Shown piece by piece: positions 46,100 through 53,977 of a stretch of 64,000 nucleotides of DNA (position 1 is its first letter; every line of letters begins with the position of its first letter). The notes under the pieces are model-generated. The model ran no database searches and was not told the DNA's origin. It was given only the letters and a program-made list of their open reading frames with translations. The translations under genes were made by a program, and so were the position numbers. This stretch comes from Nocardioides cavernaquae (GTDB taxonomy: Bacteria > Actinomycetota > Actinomycetes > Propionibacteriales > Nocardioidaceae), in the NCBI RefSeq assembly GCF_003600895.1, contig NZ_QYRP01000002.1:372001-436000 (forward strand), written 5' to 3'.

Positions 46100-46573
46100 T
46101 CAGCCGCGCAGCGTGTAGGCGGTCCACGAGGTCGTCCACGGCGTGCGGATGCTGACGCGCTTGCCGGAGCTCGGCGCGTCGAGCATCAGGACACGCCCGT
46201 CCTTGCGGCCGACGAAGATGCCGATGTGGCCGCTGAAGTACATGAGGTCGCCGGGGCGCAGGTTGGACTTGGAGATGCGACGGGCGTACGACGCCTGGCC
46301 GCTCGAGGTGCGCGGCACGGAGATGCCGGCCTTGCGCATCGAGTAGTAGATGAGGCCCGAGCAGTCGAACGCACCGGGACCGGCCGCGCCGTAGCGGTAC
46401 GGGTCGCCGATCTGGTTCTTGGCGATGCGGAGACCGGTCGCGATCTTCTGCGAGCGAGTGAGGGCGTCGGCCTCAGGGGCAACGGCGACCTGGGTCAACG
46501 CGAGGCCGCTCATCATGAGCAGCAGGACGAACGGGAGCGCAAAAAAACTACGCATGCGAGAAATCGCAGGCAT
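46100..46573 (-). CDS. Secreted NlpC/P60 peptidoglycan hydrolase
   Basis: 157 residues. A signal peptide (FFALPFVLLLMMSGLALTQV, cut near ADA) is followed by a single NlpC/P60 domain. The catalytic cysteine is C71 in GAFDCSGLIYYS, and the histidine is near 116 (YFSGHIGIFVG). It cuts cell-wall stem peptides. With no other domain it is shorter than RipA-type proteins. Its 5' leader carries a cyclic-di-AMP riboswitch, so expression is tied to wall or turgor state. ATG 46573 has AAAGGA about 9 bases upstream. Confidence 0.93.
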   Translation of the reverse strand: MPAISRMRSFFALPFVLLLMMSGLALTQVAVAPEADALTRSQKIATGLRIAKNQIGDPYRYGAAGPGAFDCSGLIYYSMRKAGISVPRTSSGQASYARRISKSNLRPGDLMYFSGHIGIFVGRKDGRVLMLDAPSSGKRVSIRTPWTTSWTAYTLRG

Positions 46574-46590
46574 GGGGGTATTCCTTTCCC

Positions 46591-46748
46591 ACGCCTGTGA
46601 GGTGAGCTGTCGGGTTAGAGCTGGAAAGTGCCCCGCCACCTAGGTGGCTTCACCCCGAGCGATCCGGAGACCGCGTGGAACCTGTGGGTCCCCCACTCCT
46701 GCCCAATGTCGATGACAAGGAACGCGACCGCGGGGCAGGACTCGGCGT
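46591..46748 (-). ncRNA. Cyclic-di-AMP (ydaO/yuaA) riboswitch
   Basis: On the minus strand, ACGCC (46748-46744) pairs with GGCGT (46595-46591) to close the element. A TCCTGCCC/GGGCAGGA stem follows. The conserved segments are GGGGGACCCA, then GATCGCTCGGGGTGAAGCC, then AACCCGACAGCTCACCT and CAGGCG, which match the ydaO-class consensus I recall. It ends 18 bases before the NlpC/P60 start and next to its ribosome site (GGGAAAGGA), so control may act at translation or on a nearby terminator. In this class c-di-AMP usually turns expression off. The 112 bases upstream to 46860 hold a possible promoter (TTGGCA…TACGGT). Confidence 0.88.
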
Positions 46749-46860
46749 ACTCGGTCGCGCTGTGTTCAGTTGTTGGTCCAAAAACCGTAAGCGGACTCGG
46801 GTCTGTATTGCCAACTCAGACCGCTGATTTGGCATGTGATCTGGGTCCCGTGACGCAGGC

Positions 46861-46889
46861 AACCCGGCCCGCTGAGATCGGGCCGGGTT
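46861..46889 (-). terminator. Hairpin terminator of fabG-like gene
   Basis: AACCCGGCCCG pairs perfectly with CGGGCCGGGTT around a seven-base loop. It lies 36 bases past the fabG-like stop on the minus strand and just upstream of the riboswitch promoter region. Confidence 0.8.
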
Positions 46890-46924
46890 GCAAAACCGCA
46901 GGTCAGCAGCTGTTTTGGAGGCAA

Positions 46925-47689
46925 TCAGTGGATCGCGGCGCCGCCACAGACGTTGAGCGTCTGCCCTGTGATGTACGACGCCTCGTCGCTGCAGAGGAAC
47001 GCCGCGGCGGCCGCGATGTCCTCGGGATAGCCGATCCGGCGGACCGGGTTGTGCTCGGCGTTGAGCTTGAAGAACTCCTCCGGCTCGAGCTTGAGACGGC
47101 GGGCGGTGGCCTCGGTCATCTCGGTGACGATGAATCCGGGAGCGATCGCGTTGACGTTGATCCCGAAGGGGCCGAGCTCCATGCCGAGGGTGCGGGTGAA
47201 GCCCTGCACGCCAGCCTTCGCCGCCGAGTAGTTGGCCTGCCCGCGGTTGCCGTAGGACGAGATGCTGGAGAGGTTGAGCACCTTGCCGTAACGCTGTTCG
47301 GTGAAGACCTTCTGGGCAGCCTGGGTCATCAGGAACGGCCCACGCAGGTGGACGGCCATGACCGAGTCCCAGTCCGCGTCGGTCATCTTGAACAGCAGGT
47401 TGTCACGGGTGATGCCGGCGTTGTTGACCAGGATGTGCAGGCCACCGAGCTCCTCGACAGCGCGGGCAACAGCCGCTTCGGCCGACGGACGGTCCGCGAC
47501 GTCGCAGCCGATGCCGACATGGGTCTGGGCTGCCTTCGGCAGCTTGGCGGCAGCCTCCGCGGCGTCGGCCTCGTTGAGGTCCACGATCGCGATCGCGGCA
47601 CCTTCCTCGGCGAAGCGCTGGGCAATACCGAAACCGATGCCGCGTGCAGCACCCGTGATCAGTGCGACGCGGCCATCAAAACGACCCAT
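46925..47689 (-). CDS. 3-oxoacyl-ACP reductase-like SDR (FabG type)
   Basis: 254 residues of the classical SDR fold. The cofactor motif is TGAARGIG, then NNAG (LVNNAGITRD), and the catalytic residues Ser-Tyr-Lys in LSSISSYGNRGQANYSAAKAG. PGFIVTEMT and the C-terminal GQTLNVCGGAAIH fit FabG/PhaB-type beta-ketoacyl reductases, using NADPH. ATG 47689 follows AGGAGG. The gene stands alone with its own terminator, so it may not be the main FabG of fatty-acid synthesis. Confidence 0.9.
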   Translation of the reverse strand: MGRFDGRVALITGAARGIGFGIAQRFAEEGAAIAIVDLNEADAAEAAAKLPKAAQTHVGIGCDVADRPSAEAAVARAVEELGGLHILVNNAGITRDNLLFKMTDADWDSVMAVHLRGPFLMTQAAQKVFTEQRYGKVLNLSSISSYGNRGQANYSAAKAGVQGFTRTLGMELGPFGINVNAIAPGFIVTEMTEATARRLKLEPEEFFKLNAEHNPVRRIGYPEDIAAAAAFLCSDEASYITGQTLNVCGGAAIH

Positions 47690-47739
47690 GACTCATTCCT
47701 CCTGAAGACATTGGCGGGACCCCGTCGGGTAGCCCCGGG

Positions 47740-48147
47740 TCACTCTAGAACGGAGCGCAATCTGGCGGCGTACTCCCCCGGCTCGCCGGAGGCATAGCCG
47801 TGCCGCGGCCAGAAGAAGCCGCGCAGCCCGTCGCCCTTGGTGCGCGGCACGACGTGGCAGTGCAGGTGTGGCACCGACTGGGAGACGGTGTTGTTCATGG
47901 CCACGAAGGAGCCCTGCGCTCCGAGACCGTCGACCATCGCAGCAGCCAGCCGTTGCGCGGCAGCGAGGAACGGGTCGCGCAGCTCCGCCGGGAGGTCGGG
48001 CAGCGTGGCGTGGTGGGCCTTCGGGACCAGCAGCGTGTGCCCCTTGAAGACCGGCCGCCGGTCGAGGAACGCCACGAGCTCCTCTGTCTCGAGCACCACG
48101 TCAGCAGGGGTCTCCCCCGCGACGATCGAGCAGAAGATGCAGCCCAC
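47740..48147 (-). CDS. HIT-family nucleotide hydrolase
   Basis: 135 residues. The histidine triad is HLHCHVVPR in SVPHLHCHVVPRTKGDG. The start CIFCSIVAGETPADVVLETE has the Cys-x-x-Cys zinc pair seen in many HIT proteins. Such proteins hydrolyse nucleoside phosphoramidates or dinucleoside polyphosphates. GTG 48147 lies 6 bases after TAGCGT on the minus strand (leaderless). The second copy of the dispersed hairpin repeat begins 12 bases before the start codon, overlapping the -10 edge closely. Confidence 0.92.
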   Translation of the reverse strand: MGCIFCSIVAGETPADVVLETEELVAFLDRRPVFKGHTLLVPKAHHATLPDLPAELRDPFLAAAQRLAAAMVDGLGAQGSFVAMNNTVSQSVPHLHCHVVPRTKGDGLRGFFWPRHGYASGEPGEYAARLRSVLE

Positions 48148-48158
48148 ATGGCGACGCT

Positions 48159-48212
48159 AGATCAGGGTGAAGACTTTTCGTCAGCATGTGACCAAAAGTC
48201 TTCACCTGATCT
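48159..48212. repeat. Dispersed palindromic repeat, copy 2
   Basis: The arms AGATCAGGGTGAAGAC and GTCTTCACCTGATCT pair with one bulge, around the same loop GTCAGCATGTGAC as copy 1 at 24140-24192. It starts exactly at the TAGCGT -10 edge of the HIT gene and lies upstream of that gene. Confidence 0.8.
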
Positions 48213-48230
48213 CCTGTCGTGGAAATGCAG

Positions 48231-48260
48231 CTTGGCCCGGCGCACATGCGCCGGGCCAAG
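48231..48260 (-). terminator. Terminator of tmRNA gene
   Basis: CTTGGCCCGGCGCA pairs perfectly with TGCGCCGGGCCAAG around a two-base centre, 18 bases past the 3' end of ssrA. On the minus strand it is followed by CTGCATTT. Confidence 0.82.
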
Positions 48261-48278
48261 CTCAAGAGGGCTGTCTTG

Positions 48279-48648
48279 TGGAGCTGCGGGGAATCGAACC
48301 CCGGTCCTCGAGCGTCGATCCAGGTCTTCTACGGGTGTAGTCCGCGGTATGCGCTTTTCTCGGCCCCGGCGCTTGCACGGACACGTGCGCCGACGGGCTC
48401 AGTCGGGATTAAGTCCCGATCAACCCTCCCCACGGAAGTTGATCAGCAAGTCCTCTGAATGAGGCCAGGATCCGGGACGAGGACGGGTGCCCGGTCTGAC
48501 CCTTCGATCACTGCTCAGGCAGCGAGAGCGAAGTCGTTGCGGTTTGAGTTGGCAACTATAGGTTTCCAGCGATCGTTAACGAGATAACGCTGGCTTCTCG
48601 ACCCGCTTCCCCTGGAACTAACGTCCCAAGTCGAAACCGATCAGCCCC
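48279..48648 (-). ncRNA. ssrA: Transfer-messenger RNA (tmRNA)
   Basis: The 5' end GGGGCTGATCGGTTTCGAC and the tRNA-like 3' end GACCGGGGTTCGATTCCCCG with CAGCTCC form the alanine-tRNA-like domain (acceptor GGGGCTG/CAGCTCC, discriminator A, CCA not encoded). The tag frame at 48553-48515 codes ANSNRNDFALAA and a TGA stop, matching actinobacterial tags. tmRNA releases stalled ribosomes and marks the unfinished protein for proteolysis. Its partner smpB is 1 kb away, as is often seen. Confidence 0.97.
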
Positions 48649-48726
48649 TCTTGAGTTTTCAAGCGTGTCGACCCTCAACGGCCGACTGCACCAGTCTACG
48701 TGCACGGGCCCACAGAAGCGGACCGG

Positions 48727-49635
48727 TTATCCGGCGCCGAACATCCGCGCACCGTTCTCCCAGCAGACCGCCCGCAACCATGCGTCACCCAGCTCGAGTC
48801 GTTCGAGCACGGCGACCTGGTGGGCATAGGGATACGGGATGTTCGGGAAGTCGGACCCGAAGAGCACCTTGTCCTGCAGTGCGGCCAGCCTCGGCAGGAG
48901 TACGCCGGGAAACCGGCCCGCTTCCTCGAAGAAGTCGGTGAAGACCATGGTCAGGTCGAGGTGGACCCGTTCGAACTGCTCGGCGAGGGCGAGGAACTCC
49001 TCCGACTCGGGGGCCCCGGCATGCGCGATCACCAGGCAGAGCCGGGGGTGGCGCCCGAGCAGCTCCTCGACCGGAGCGGGCCCCGTGTGCGCGCCCGGCA
49101 TCGGTCCGGAGCCGGCGTGCAGGACGACCGGGGTGCCTGCCTCGGCCACCTGCGCCCACACGCGATCCAGCAGCGGGTCCAGCACCGAGAAGGCGCCGAC
49201 CTGCACATGGACCTTGAAGATCTCCGTGCCTGCGGCGAGGCGCCGGGCGACGTACTCCTCCGCTGAGGGCTCCGGGTAGAACGTCGCGGACAGCAGCGAA
49301 CCGGGGGTGCGGGCTGCGAAGCCTGTGCACCAGTCGTTGAGGAACTCGGCCATGTCTGGCTTGTGCGCGTAGGTCAGCGCCGGGAAGCGGCGTACGCCGA
49401 AGGAGCGGAGCGTGGCGACCAGCTCCTCCTCGTCCGAGCGGTAGCGGATCGGCCACGCACGCCCGATGAACGGCCCGGCCTGGTCGAACGCTGCACGGAC
49501 CTTCTCGAAGACCCGCGGCGGGTGGAAGTGCGTGTGGACGTCGAACAGCCCCGGGACACCGAGCCTCGCGATGAAGGCGGGGAGGTCGGTGACGACGTAG
49601 TCCCGGTCGACCGATCCGGCGCCGGCTTCACACAC
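48727..49635 (-). CDS. Amidohydrolase family protein (TIM-barrel)
   Basis: 302 residues of the amidohydrolase-2 type. The metal motif is FDVHTHFHP, with further ligands in VVLHAGSGPMPG, VIAHAG and LFGSDFPNIPY. This fits metal-dependent decarboxylases or hydrolases such as ACMSD-like enzymes; the substrate is unknown. GTG 49635 lies 3 bases after the smpB stop, so they are probably co-transcribed. No ribosome site is clear. Confidence 0.88.
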   Translation of the reverse strand: MCEAGAGSVDRDYVVTDLPAFIARLGVPGLFDVHTHFHPPRVFEKVRAAFDQAGPFIGRAWPIRYRSDEEELVATLRSFGVRRFPALTYAHKPDMAEFLNDWCTGFAARTPGSLLSATFYPEPSAEEYVARRLAAGTEIFKVHVQVGAFSVLDPLLDRVWAQVAEAGTPVVLHAGSGPMPGAHTGPAPVEELLGRHPRLCLVIAHAGAPESEEFLALAEQFERVHLDLTMVFTDFFEEAGRFPGVLLPRLAALQDKVLFGSDFPNIPYPYAHQVAVLERLELGDAWLRAVCWENGARMFGAG

Positions 49636-49638
49636 CAG

Positions 49639-50118
49639 TCAGTCCTTGAAGCCCTTGAGACGACGCTGGACCGCCTGCTCCTTCTCACGGGTTGCCTGCT
49701 TCTCCGCAAGGCTGTGCCGCTTGTCGTACTCCTTCTTGCCTCGCGCGAGCGCGAGCTCCACCTTGGCCCGACCGTCCTTGAAGTACATCGAGAGCGGGAT
49801 GAGCGTGTAGCCCTTGTCGGAGATCTTGCGCTCGATGCGGTCGATCTCGACCCGGTTGAGCAGCAGCTTGCGCCGGCGACGCGAGGCGTGGTTGGTCCAC
49901 GTGCCCTGGGAGTACTCCGGGATGTGCACCTGCAGCAGGAACACCTCGCCGTTCTCGACCTCCGCGAACCCGTCGACGAGGGAGGCACGACCCTGGCGCA
50001 GCGACTTGACCTCGGTCCCCATCAGGGAGATCCCGGCTTCCCAGGTCTCCTCGATGTGGTAGTCGTGCCGCGCCTTGCGGTTCTGCGCGATGGGCTTGGT
50101 GCCCTGTTCCCTGGCCAT
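49639..50118 (-). CDS. smpB: SsrA-binding protein
   Basis: 159 residues. Family motifs are [61 protein letters not shown] and the C-terminal basic helix [20 protein letters not shown]. SmpB brings tmRNA to stalled ribosomes. It lies downstream of the M23-ftsX-ftsE group, an order like that of M. tuberculosis (smpB next to ftsX-ftsE), and 1 kb from ssrA. ATG 50118 has a GAGAG ribosome site. Confidence 0.96.
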   Translation of the reverse strand: MAREQGTKPIAQNRKARHDYHIEETWEAGISLMGTEVKSLRQGRASLVDGFAEVENGEVFLLQVHIPEYSQGTWTNHASRRRRKLLLNRVEIDRIERKISDKGYTLIPLSMYFKDGRAKVELALARGKKEYDKRHSLAEKQATREKEQAVQRRLKGFKD

Positions 50119-50186
50119 TCGGCCATTCTCTCAGGAGCGGGCAATCAATTTGCCCACACCCATCACCTGCGCCGGCACATGCCGTG

Positions 50187-51455
50187 TCAGAGCCACTTCA
50201 TGGGGTCGACGTTGACGCCGTTCTCCTTGACCGTGAAGTGGAGGTGGCAGCCGGTGGACCAGCCGGTCGACCCGACGTACCCGACGAGCTGGCCGCGGCT
50301 CACACGCTGCCCGACGGACACGACGTAGCGGATGGCGTGGCTGTAGCTCGTGCTCAGGCCGACACCCGCGTGTGCACCGTGGTCGATGTAGAGGTAGTTG
50401 CCCGACGGATCCCAGTCGCCGCCGCCCTTGGCGACGACAGTGCCGTTGGCCGAGGCGTACAGCTTCTGACCGCACGAAGCACCGAAGTCGACGCCGTTGT
50501 GCAGTCGCATGTCACCGAAGATCGGGTGGCGTCGGTAGCCGAACGGGGAGGTGATCGGCCCGTTCACCGGGTAGTCGAGGAATCCGCCGCGGTTGCCTCC
50601 GCCGCCCCCCTGGGCGAGCGCCTCCCGTGCACGGCGGGCGAGCTCCGCCGAGATGCGCTGCTCCTGCTTCTTCAGCCGGGCGACGATGGCACGGTCGTGA
50701 CTGGCGATCCGGGAGGCGGCCGCCTGCGCGGAGCTCCGCTGCGACACCAGCGCCTTCACCTGCGCGGTCTGGGCAGCGGCCCGGTGCTCCAGCGCCTGCT
50801 TGGTCTTCAGGTTGGCGGCCGCCTGTGCGCGGTTCGTCGCGATCGTGACCTTGTGCTCCTCGACTGCTGCTTCCCGCTCGGCGAGCTGGCGCTCGGCCTC
50901 CTCCACCGCGTCGAGGACGGCGTTCTCACGGTTGCTGTAGGCCTCGTTGAAGGCGATGGCACGCGTCATGTCACCCGGGTCACCTGCCATCGCAATGGCG
51001 GCGAAGCCGATCAGGCGCGGATCCCCCTGCTCGTAGATCGAGGTCACGAGGTCAGCGAGCGCCTGCTTCTGCCGGGCCACATCCTCACGACCCTCGGCCA
51101 GCTGGACGCGCGCGGTCTCGAGCGCGGCGACCGCCTGGTCGAGCTGAGCCTGCATCTGCGCGTCCTTGGCGGCCGCGGCCGCGAGCTCCACCCGGGTGGC
51201 GTTGAGTGCCTTCTCGGCCTTCGCCAGCGACGCCTGCGCGGCGCGGAGCGACCGGGTCGCCTTGGCCAGGGCAGCGCTCGACTCGCCGAGGTCGTCGTTG
51301 GCGCCATTGATCTGGCGCTGGACGGACTTCTGCTTGTCCTTCAGGTCGTCGTCCTCCGCGGATGCGAAGGGTGCCCACAGCACCGCCGCGGTCACCAGCA
51401 GCGCGAGAAGCACTGCCAGGCGGCGGTGGTGGCCGGCGGGGAAGAGGGCTACCAC
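50187..51455 (-). CDS. M23 peptidoglycan endopeptidase with coiled coil (EnvC-like)
   Basis: 422 residues. A signal peptide (RLAVLLALLVTAAVLWAPFASA) is followed by two long coiled-coil stretches (about 40-270) and a C-terminal M23 domain. Zinc ligands are visible in HNGVDFG and CHLHF. This domain order is that of EnvC, a hydrolase activator controlled by FtsEX. It lies directly after ftsX, so FtsEX probably controls its activity at the septum (inference). Because the histidines are kept, it may be an active enzyme, unlike EnvC. GTG 51455 has AAAGG upstream. Confidence 0.88.
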   Translation of the reverse strand: MVALFPAGHHRRLAVLLALLVTAAVLWAPFASAEDDDLKDKQKSVQRQINGANDDLGESSAALAKATRSLRAAQASLAKAEKALNATRVELAAAAAKDAQMQAQLDQAVAALETARVQLAEGREDVARQKQALADLVTSIYEQGDPRLIGFAAIAMAGDPGDMTRAIAFNEAYSNRENAVLDAVEEAERQLAEREAAVEEHKVTIATNRAQAAANLKTKQALEHRAAAQTAQVKALVSQRSSAQAAASRIASHDRAIVARLKKQEQRISAELARRAREALAQGGGGGNRGGFLDYPVNGPITSPFGYRRHPIFGDMRLHNGVDFGASCGQKLYASANGTVVAKGGGDWDPSGNYLYIDHGAHAGVGLSTSYSHAIRYVVSVGQRVSRGQLVGYVGSTGWSTGCHLHFTVKENGVNVDPMKWL

Positions 51456-51508
51456 GGGTGAAACCTTTGTTCGGGGAAGTGAACGCAATCGACGGTAGGT
51501 GACCGCGA

Positions 51509-52420
51509 TCAGACTTTGAGGTATTTGCGCGTCAGCAGGAGTGTCGGAATCACGGTGAGGAGCGGTCCGATGATGGCGACCCACTGGATGGCCCACGCAT
51601 AGTCGGTCCAGCCGATCCACGGCATGACCTGCAGCCGGGCGCCGACGCCCTCGGCGATCGCGAAGTACTCGAACGCCGCCAGCGCCACCGCCGACAGCGC
51701 GACACCAGCCACCGCAGTGACCAGGGCCTCGAGGAGGAACGGAAGCATGATGTAGAGGCTGCCGGCACCGACGAGCCGCATGATGCCGATCTCGCGGCGG
51801 CGGGCGTACGCCGTGAGGCGGATGGTGTTGGCGACCAGGAGAAGGGCGGCGAAGACGAGGAAGCCCGCGATGCCGAGCGCGCCCCACTTGAGTGCGTCGA
51901 GCGTCTGGAAGATCGGTCGCACCAGCGCACGGGAGTCACGGATGTTGTCGACGCCGTCGAGACCCTGGACAGCGCTGATGATGCCGTCGGCCTTGTCGCG
52001 CTGCTTCAGGTCGATCCAGACCGACTCGCGCAGGTTCTTCGGGCCGAAGTCGGGCGGGAGCTTGGTCTGGTACTGCTCGCCGAACAGCTCCTTGGTCTTC
52101 TTGAACGCCGTCTCCTGGGACTCGACGTGGAAAGCGGCGACCTCGGGGTTCTCGTCGACGACCTTGAGGATCGCGTCCTTCTGGGCGGGGCTCACCGTGC
52201 CGCTGCACGTGCTCGCCTTGGAGGCGTCGTTGCACATGAACACGACCACCTGGTTGATGTCACCGAAGTGCTCCTGCGCCTTCTGCGCCTGCGCCTGGAG
52301 GAGCGCCCCCAGACCGACCAGGGTCAGCGAGACGAAGAGGGTGAGGACCACCGCGACGTGCATGGAGACGTTGCGACGGAGGCCCTGCTTGAGCTCGGTG
52401 AAGACATGGGTCATCTGCAT
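51509..52420 (-). CDS. ftsX: Cell-division ABC transporter permease FtsX
   Basis: 303 residues. One membrane segment near 20-45, an extracellular loop of about 125 residues with two cysteines (CNDASKASTC), then three further segments, the FtsX/MacB layout. The loop is where FtsX contacts peptidoglycan hydrolases. ATG 52420 (MQMTHVFTEL) is taken as start; ATG 52414 is an alternative. The ftsE stop lies 10 bases upstream, so the two are co-transcribed. Confidence 0.95.
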   Translation of the reverse strand: MQMTHVFTELKQGLRRNVSMHVAVVLTLFVSLTLVGLGALLQAQAQKAQEHFGDINQVVVFMCNDASKASTCSGTVSPAQKDAILKVVDENPEVAAFHVESQETAFKKTKELFGEQYQTKLPPDFGPKNLRESVWIDLKQRDKADGIISAVQGLDGVDNIRDSRALVRPIFQTLDALKWGALGIAGFLVFAALLLVANTIRLTAYARRREIGIMRLVGAGSLYIMLPFLLEALVTAVAGVALSAVALAAFEYFAIAEGVGARLQVMPWIGWTDYAWAIQWVAIIGPLLTVIPTLLLTRKYLKV

Positions 52421-52430
52421 GAAGGGGCTC

Positions 52431-53120
52431 TCAGTTCTCGTTGCCGTAGACGCCGCGGGCCTCGTCACGCACGACGCGGCCGTGCTCGAGCTCGACCACG
52501 CGCTTGCGCATCTGGTCGACGATCCCGGCGTCGTGGGTGGCCATGATGACGGTGGTGCCGGTCCGGTTGATCCGGTCCAGCAGCTTCATGATGTCGAGGG
52601 AGGTGGTCGGGTCGAGGTTTCCGGTCGGCTCGTCGGCGATCAGGATCATCGGCCGGTTGACGAACGCGCGCGCAATGGCGACGCGCTGCTGCTCACCGCC
52701 AGAAAGCTCGTCGGGCATGCGGTCGGCCTTGTCGCCGAGGCCCACCAGCTCGAGAGTCTCAGGAACCAGCCGCTCGATCTCCGAGCGCGACTTGCCGATC
52801 ACCTGCAGCGCGAAGGCGACGTTCTCCGCAACGGTCTTGTTCGACAGCAGGCGGAAGTCCTGGAAGACGGTGCCGATCTGGCGGCGCAGCCGCGGGATCT
52901 TCCAGCTCGCGAGCCGGTTGATCTGCTTGCCGGCGACGTAGACCCGTCCCTCCGTCGACTGGTACTCGCGCAGCACCAGGCGCAGGAACGTCGACTTGCC
53001 CGAGCCGGACGAACCGACAAGGAAGACGAACTCGCCCTTCTCGATGTCGACGGACACCTGATCGAGGGCGGCCTTGGTCTGGCCGGGATACGTCTTGCTG
53101 ACCTTCTCGAAGCGGATCAC
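52431..53120 (-). CDS. ftsE: Cell-division ABC transporter ATP-binding protein FtsE
   Basis: 229 residues. Walker A is GSSGSGKST (36-44), the signature LSGGEQQRV and Walker [13 protein letters not shown]. The C-terminal end [10 protein letters not shown] is typical of actinobacterial FtsE. With FtsX it senses division-site signals and triggers wall hydrolases. GTG 53120 lies 7 bases after TAGACT on the minus strand, and no ribosome site is seen, so the ftsE-ftsX transcript is probably leaderless. Confidence 0.96.
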   Translation of the reverse strand: MIRFEKVSKTYPGQTKAALDQVSVDIEKGEFVFLVGSSGSGKSTFLRLVLREYQSTEGRVYVAGKQINRLASWKIPRLRRQIGTVFQDFRLLSNKTVAENVAFALQVIGKSRSEIERLVPETLELVGLGDKADRMPDELSGGEQQRVAIARAFVNRPMILIADEPTGNLDPTTSLDIMKLLDRINRTGTTVIMATHDAGIVDQMRKRVVELEHGRVVRDEARGVYGNEN

Positions 53121-53196
53121 TGGACGGAGTCTAGGTGAGCGGTGCACGCGATCCGGGGACCCGGCGTGTCGCCCCGGCACGCCCTAGGGTGTCCCC
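53121..53196. promoter_or_regulatory. Divergent leaderless promoters of ftsE and lipoprotein gene
   Basis: AGTCTA at 53128-53133 reads TAGACT on the minus strand, 7 bases before GTG 53120. TAGGGT at 53185-53190 lies 6 bases before ATG 53197. Both starts lack ribosome sites. Confidence 0.6.
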
Positions 53197-53906
53197 ATGC
53201 AGCGGCTCGTGGCACATGACCGACGAACCGGACGACTCGTCCGAGCGCTGCGCGCCGCCCTTCCGGCCCTCGCTCTGGGCCTCGCGCTGGGGGGCTGCAA
53301 CGACGCGACCCCGCGCACACCGGAAGCCGCCACACCGACCCCCTCGCGTCGTACGACGGCACCGCCGCCGCCGTCCAGCGGATCTCCTTCTGCACACGGG
53401 TCCCGACCGATGCGGTGGCCGCAGCGGTCGACGAGCCCGACGCCACCCGGCACTACGCCAACGGCGAGCTGTCGCCCGACACCGGGGACATCGCCCACGA
53501 GTACGGCTGCATCTTCGACGGAGAGACCGGCCTGACCGCCAAGGCCTGGGTCTTCGCTCCGCCGGTCACCCCGGATGAGGCGACGCGGCTCGTTGCCGAG
53601 GCCGGCAAGGTGCGCGGTTGCCAGCCTGTCGACCCGCACGACTTCGGGTCCCCCGCGGTGGGCACCTTGTGCCGCACCTCCACCACGACCACCGTCACCT
53701 ACCGCGGCCTCTTCGGCGACGCGTGGCTCAGCTGCTCGATCACGGCCCCCGTCGCCAAGCCGGCGGACCAGCCCGCCTCTGGGGCAGCATCCACGGCAAC
53801 GGCCGCTTCCGAGGCCGCACCCACCGCTGGCGTGCTGACGGGCAAGGCACTGACCGACCGCGCCGGCTCCTGGTGCGTCCAGGTCGCCACCACCGCCGCC
53901 TCCTGA
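53197..53906 (+). pseudogene. Secreted lipoprotein gene interrupted by a one-base frameshift
   Basis: From ATG 53197 one frame gives a signal and lipobox (ALPALALGLALGGC) and runs into a C5 run at 53339-53343. From there the coding frame shifts by one base and continues as LASYDGTAAAVQRISFCTRV and further to the stop at 53906, with cysteines in HEYGCIFDG, KVRGCQP and LCRTS. One missing C in the run would restore a protein of about 236 residues. It could be real decay or a homopolymer error. TAGGGT 6 bases before the ATG suggests the promoter is intact. No function is recognised. Confidence 0.75.
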
Positions 53907-53914
53907 ACCATTCA

Positions 53915-53976
53915 CACGGCGCAACCTTGGCGTCGACACGGCGCAACCTTGAGGTCGACACGGCGCAACTTGCGGG
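53915..53976. repeat. 22-bp tandem repeat, about 2.8 copies
   Basis: CACGGCGCAACCTTG followed by a GTCGA-ending tail repeats at 53915-53936 and 53937-53958, with a shortened third copy CACGGCGCAACTTGCGGG. It lies between the convergent lipoprotein and hydrolase genes. The units are too few and too close for CRISPR. Confidence 0.75.
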
Positions 53977-53977
53977 A

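Noticed and set aside
48219..48458. Short protein frame within the tmRNA gene
   Set aside because: The region is fully explained by tmRNA and its terminator.
53135..53578. 147-codon frame starting 62 bases before the lipoprotein start
   Set aside because: It is Arg-rich and out of frame with both coding parts; the lipobox frame and the downstream frame explain the DNA.
53915..53976. 22-bp repeats considered as CRISPR
   Set aside because: No spacers between units, fewer than three full copies, and no cas genes in the window.
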